A stretch of 64,000 nucleotides of DNA, from the NCBI RefSeq assembly GCF_001548375.1, contig NZ_AP017295.1, forward strand, positions 2,514,501-2,578,500, read 5' to 3'. Under the pieces are notes generated by a model, which ran no database searches, was not told the origin of the DNA, and was given only the letters and a program-made list of their open reading frames with translations. The translations under genes were made by a program, and so were the position numbers. Positions 61,681 to 64,000 of the stretch are shown in pieces; the first letter of the stretch is position 1, and the number at the start of each line of letters is the position of its first letter. This stretch comes from Nostoc sp. NIES-3756. Lineage in GTDB: Bacteria; Cyanobacteriota; Cyanobacteriia; Cyanobacteriales; Nostocaceae.

Positions 61681-61728
61681 AGATAACTAATGATCTATGG
61701 ACTATGGACTAATGACTAATGACTAACA
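61681..61728. repeat. heptamer array (TATGGAC / TAATGAC) at the HhH-protein start
   Basis: Units ATCTATGGACTATGGACTAA then TGACTAATGACTAAC run into the coding region. The last TAATGAC provides the ATG at 61719. Confidence 0.85.
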
Positions 61729-62252
61729 GGCTACCTTGGAACTTCAAATTACAGCAACTACGTACCAAGCTGCTGAATGACCCCTACTATCGATTACAGT
61801 CTGGGGAGGAGATTCAAATTGCGGTGCAATTGGGAATCCGTATTGATGCAAACCAAGCAACTGTGGATGATTGGTTGCGCTTACCGGGTTTGTCAATTCA
61901 CCAAGCGCGATCGCTAGTAGAACTTTCCCGTTCTGGTGTTATATTTTATTGTATTGAAGATGTGGCTGCTGCTTTGGGACTACCACCATTACGTCTAGAA
62001 CCATTAAAGCCCATATTAAGTTTTAGTTATTATGACCATGAGTCTTTAGTTAGTTCTGCAAATTTAATTAATCCCAATACCGCTTCAGTAGAACAGTTAG
62101 TACAAACACCGTATATTGATGTGTCTCTAGCCCAAGCAGTGGTAGAAAACCGTGTATCGTTTGGGCCTTACCGTAGTTTAGTTGATTTTCAGCAAAGATT
62201 GCAGCTTCCTGGGGAAGCGATCGCTCAATTGATGTATTTTCTCAGATTTTGA
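61719..62252 (+). CDS. helix-hairpin-helix (ComEA-like) protein
   Basis: A 177-residue soluble protein with two HhH modules. The first is near residues 42-72 (IDANQATVDDWLRLPGLSIH, then QARSLVEL). The second is near 110-150 (LINPNTASVEQLVQTPYIDV, then AQAVVENRVSFGPY). The NPNTAS/LxxLPGI-type pattern matches ComEA-type DNA-binding domains. There is no signal peptide or membrane anchor, so unlike ComEA it would be cytoplasmic. Its role (DNA binding in repair or competence) is not established. The start codon derives from a TAATGAC repeat unit. Confidence 0.82.
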   Translation: MTNRLPWNFKLQQLRTKLLNDPYYRLQSGEEIQIAVQLGIRIDANQATVDDWLRLPGLSIHQARSLVELSRSGVIFYCIEDVAAALGLPPLRLEPLKPILSFSYYDHESLVSSANLINPNTASVEQLVQTPYIDVSLAQAVVENRVSFGPYRSLVDFQQRLQLPGEAIAQLMYFLRF

Positions 62253-62369
62253 TTCCTGACGCACTACAGCCTGAGAAACAGTTTTTCTCAATATTTCTAC
62301 AGTGAGTATTAATTACGAATTACGTAGGTGCAAGCCTTTGCTACGCAACGCTACCGCGAACCTGAAGGG

Positions 62370-62397
62370 AATTACGAATTACGAATTACGAATTATT
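62370..62397. repeat. GAATTAC tandem heptamer array
   Basis: Four copies of GAATTAC/GAATTAT end directly at the ATG at 62398. Related GAATTACG words occur from about 62312, so the upstream DNA is repeat-derived rather than coding. Confidence 0.8.
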
Positions 62398-63012
62398 ATG
62401 ATTAATAATTTATTAAGCAACAAAAAGCTAATTTTTGACCATTGGGCTCCTAGTTATGACTGGTTGTTTCCCTCGGTTTTTTACCAAGCTATTCACAAAC
62501 GGTTGCTAGAGTATGTCGATTTACCCAACCCCGCCAACATACTTGATTTAGGTTGTGGAACAGGCCGCTTACTACAACGCCTTGCTACTCAGTTTCCCAA
62601 ATTACGGGGTACAGGCTTGGATTTATCTGTTAATATGGTACGCCAAGCCAGACTTAGTAATCACCATCATCCAAGTTTAATTTTTCTAGAAGGCAAAGCA
62701 GAGTCTTTACCTTTTGGTAATGGTCAGTTTGACGCAGTTTTTAATACCATAAGTTTCTTACATTATCCTGAACCGAAACAGGTATTAAATGAGGTGTCAC
62801 GAGTACTTTCTCCCGGTGGGAACTTCTATTTAGTTGATTTTACGTTTACGAGTAATAAAGAATCACCAATCTTGTCAATTGCTTCTGGGTCAGTCAAATT
62901 TTATAGCCCCCATCAACGCGCGATTCTAGGTACATCTGCGGGGCTATTATGTATGAATCATTATTATTTATTAGGGCCTGTTTTGCTAACTATTTTTAGT
63001 AAACCAATTTAG
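62398..63012 (+). CDS. class I SAM-dependent methyltransferase
   Basis: A 204-residue methyltransferase. Motif I is ILDLGCGTGRLLQRLA (about 47-62), the acidic end of strand 2 is GTGLDLSVNMVRQA, and motif post-II is FDAVFNTISFLHYPEP (about 113-128). The family resembles UbiE/MenG and small-molecule methyltransferases. The C-terminus (SVKFYSPHQRAILGTSAGLL) is hydrophobic. The ATG at 62398 (MINNLLSNKK) is preferred to a GTG at 62302, because the intervening sequence is heptamer repeat. The substrate is unknown. The gene follows the HhH gene and faces the SDR gene across 620 bp. Confidence 0.85.
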   Translation: MINNLLSNKKLIFDHWAPSYDWLFPSVFYQAIHKRLLEYVDLPNPANILDLGCGTGRLLQRLATQFPKLRGTGLDLSVNMVRQARLSNHHHPSLIFLEGKAESLPFGNGQFDAVFNTISFLHYPEPKQVLNEVSRVLSPGGNFYLVDFTFTSNKESPILSIASGSVKFYSPHQRAILGTSAGLLCMNHYYLLGPVLLTIFSKPI

Positions 63013-63632
63013 AAATTGATATTAACGCAACAACACCCAAACATCTACTAGTTGTTTTGATTTCCTCTCTTAGTTTCATGCTACTTGGGGATATAATCAT
63101 CACTTACTATCACATTATAAGCAATAGAAATATGTTATAGCGCCCCCATTTTAGGATATTTGAGGAAATATCAACTTTCGCGTTGGGTGTTGTCGGTTGT
63201 AAACGAGACAGACATGAAATTAAACAGCGTTTTTACCTCTTTCTCTTGTTTTACACACTAGCTGTTACATCTGCCAGGGAAGCTTTTTCTTTAGCTTCAA
63301 TTATTAGATTAACACTCAAGAAATTAGTTGGAAATTAGTTGCAAATAAACTTTACTTTCTTAAGTCATATTTTTTTACTTCAACCTGCTATCTATCTAGA
63401 TAAATTGAAGGTAAACATGTAGTAGTAAATTCCTATCTTTTGGAGTAATTACTTTAGTATTTTTTAAGTTTTGCAAAGTAGGAAAGAGAGACTATAAGAC
63501 TTACGACCAAGGTTGTCTGTTGAGATTGGGTGTAAGGATGTAAGGGTTTTGAAAACCTCAACCCCTAGTTATCACCTATTTCGCCCGGAATTGAGTATTA
63601 TTTAAAGGGTGTAAAGAAATGTAAAGTAGATA
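63013..63632. other. 620-bp intergenic region upstream of the SDR gene
   Basis: No intact gene, tRNA or strong hairpin recognised. A short open stretch near 63255-63340 has no start codon. It is probably the SDR promoter region. Confidence 0.45.
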
Positions 63633-64000
63633 ATGCAAAACAAAGTTGTCGTTATTGTCGGGGCGAGTGGTGGTATTGGTTCTGCTTTGGCTTTCAAGTT
63701 AGCGGCTGTCGGGGCTAAGTTAGTATTAGCGGCGAGAGATAGCAGTCGTTTAGAGGCTTTGGCGCAAGAGTTATCAGGGGAAGTTTTAACAATTCCTACA
63801 GATATTACTGACGCGCAGCAGGTGGAAACGTTAATTCAGAAGACTGTGGCAGAGTTTGGACAAATTGATGTGTTGGTAAATGCTGCTGGTGTCGGTGTTC
63901 TCAAGCCTTATAACAGTATAGAAACAGCCGATTTGGACAAAATGTTGGATGTCAACTTAAAAGGCAGTTTCTACACTACTCAAGCAGCCGCAGAGGAAAT
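63633..64000 (+). CDS. short-chain dehydrogenase/reductase, N-terminal part
   Basis: The first 122 codons of a classical SDR; the gene continues beyond the window. The NAD(P)-binding motif is GASGGIGSALAF (about 10-21), followed by VLAARDSSRLEAL. The adenine-site Asp is in PTDITDAQQV, and the structural NAAG is in VLVNAAGVGVL (about 85-95). MLDVNLKGSFYTTQ holds the conserved Asn. The catalytic Ser-Tyr-Lys lie outside the window, so the substrate class cannot be judged. ATG 63633 is the first codon of the frame. Confidence 0.9.
   Translation, partial: MQNKVVVIVGASGGIGSALAFKLAAVGAKLVLAARDSSRLEALAQELSGEVLTIPTDITDAQQVETLIQKTVAEFGQIDVLVNAAGVGVLKPYNSIETADLDKMLDVNLKGSFYTTQAAAEE

Noticed and set aside
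62302..62397. 32-codon N-terminal extension of the methyltransferase from a GTG
   Set aside because: The extension is encoded by repeat-derived GAATTAC sequence (reading NYELR twice); the ATG at 62398 begins the conserved part.

Overview
The window looks like chromosomal DNA of a filamentous, nitrogen-fixing-type cyanobacterium of the Nostoc/Anabaena group. Evidence: very frequent GCGATCGC (HIP1) octamers, cytochrome b6f subunit PetG, cytochrome cM, cyanobacteria-restricted families (DUF3370, DUF1825, DUF1350, DUF2288), a cyanobacteriochrome/phytochrome-type sensor kinase, a GH100 invertase, and arrays of short heptanucleotide repeats (TAATGAC, AGTTGTC, GAATTAC types) typical of Nostoc genomes. 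The genus is inferred; no species is claimed.

Layout. 1-2.8 kb: start of rsmB, then a restriction-modification locus (HTH protein, beta-class DNA methyltransferase, convergent probable endonuclease). 2.8-6.5 kb: GH100 invertase, a long empty leader and a DUF3370 exported protein. 6.7-9.4 kb: C15-like peptidase, hisH, rsmD, petG, cytM. 9.5-12.1 kb: exported TPR protein, parvulin-type PPIase and a small hypothetical protein. 12.3-15 kb: MITE, tandem repeat, a NACHT NTPase with a striking alternating-alanine tract, and a frameshifted PNPOx-like gene remnant. 15-19.2 kb: ABC exporter and small genes. 19.9-24.2 kb: ArsA-type ATPase with an HSP20-like tail, then the multi-GAF histidine kinase. 24.2-29.2 kb: CocE/NonD hydrolase, DUF1186 protein and a phosphoketolase-like TPP enzyme. 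29.4-31.6 kb: membrane protein, a PIN toxin/antitoxin pair and a ParD gene beside a broken ParE gene. 32.1-34.1 kb: a two-gene unit encoding a DMATS-type aromatic prenyltransferase and a heme-oxygenase-like probable diiron protein, closed by a clear terminator. 34.2-36.7 kb: zinc-ribbon protein, HD phosphohydrolase, hypotheticals and a Uma2 nuclease-fold protein. 36.7-43.6 kb: exported TPR-CHAT protein, FAD monooxygenase and an SLH-FAS1-barrel-like surface protein. 44.3-47.2 kb: LemA and M48 protease separated by a repeat element. 48.3-50.8 kb: an inverted-repeat-bounded element carrying a DUF1963-like gene, next to a solo TnpB element. 50.8-64 kb: DUF1350, a PP2C response regulator with STAS partner, bestrophin, pyrF, tyrS, a class A PBP, DUF1825, a J-domain protein, TM2/SHOCT, helix-hairpin-helix, methyltransferase and the start of an SDR.

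How it fits together. Housekeeping genes (hisH, rsmD, petG, cytM, pyrF, tyrS, PBP) form small conserved islands. Between them lie accessory segments rich in defence-like genes (R-M, NACHT, TnpB, toxin-antitoxin, CHAT), small mobile repeats and decayed genes. The best candidate for an undescribed system is the prenyltransferase/diiron-type pair at 32.1-34.1 kb, which reads as a compact indole- or tryptophan-prenylating natural-product unit. The NACHT protein with its alternating Ala-X tract is second. No tRNA, rRNA or CRISPR array was recognised.
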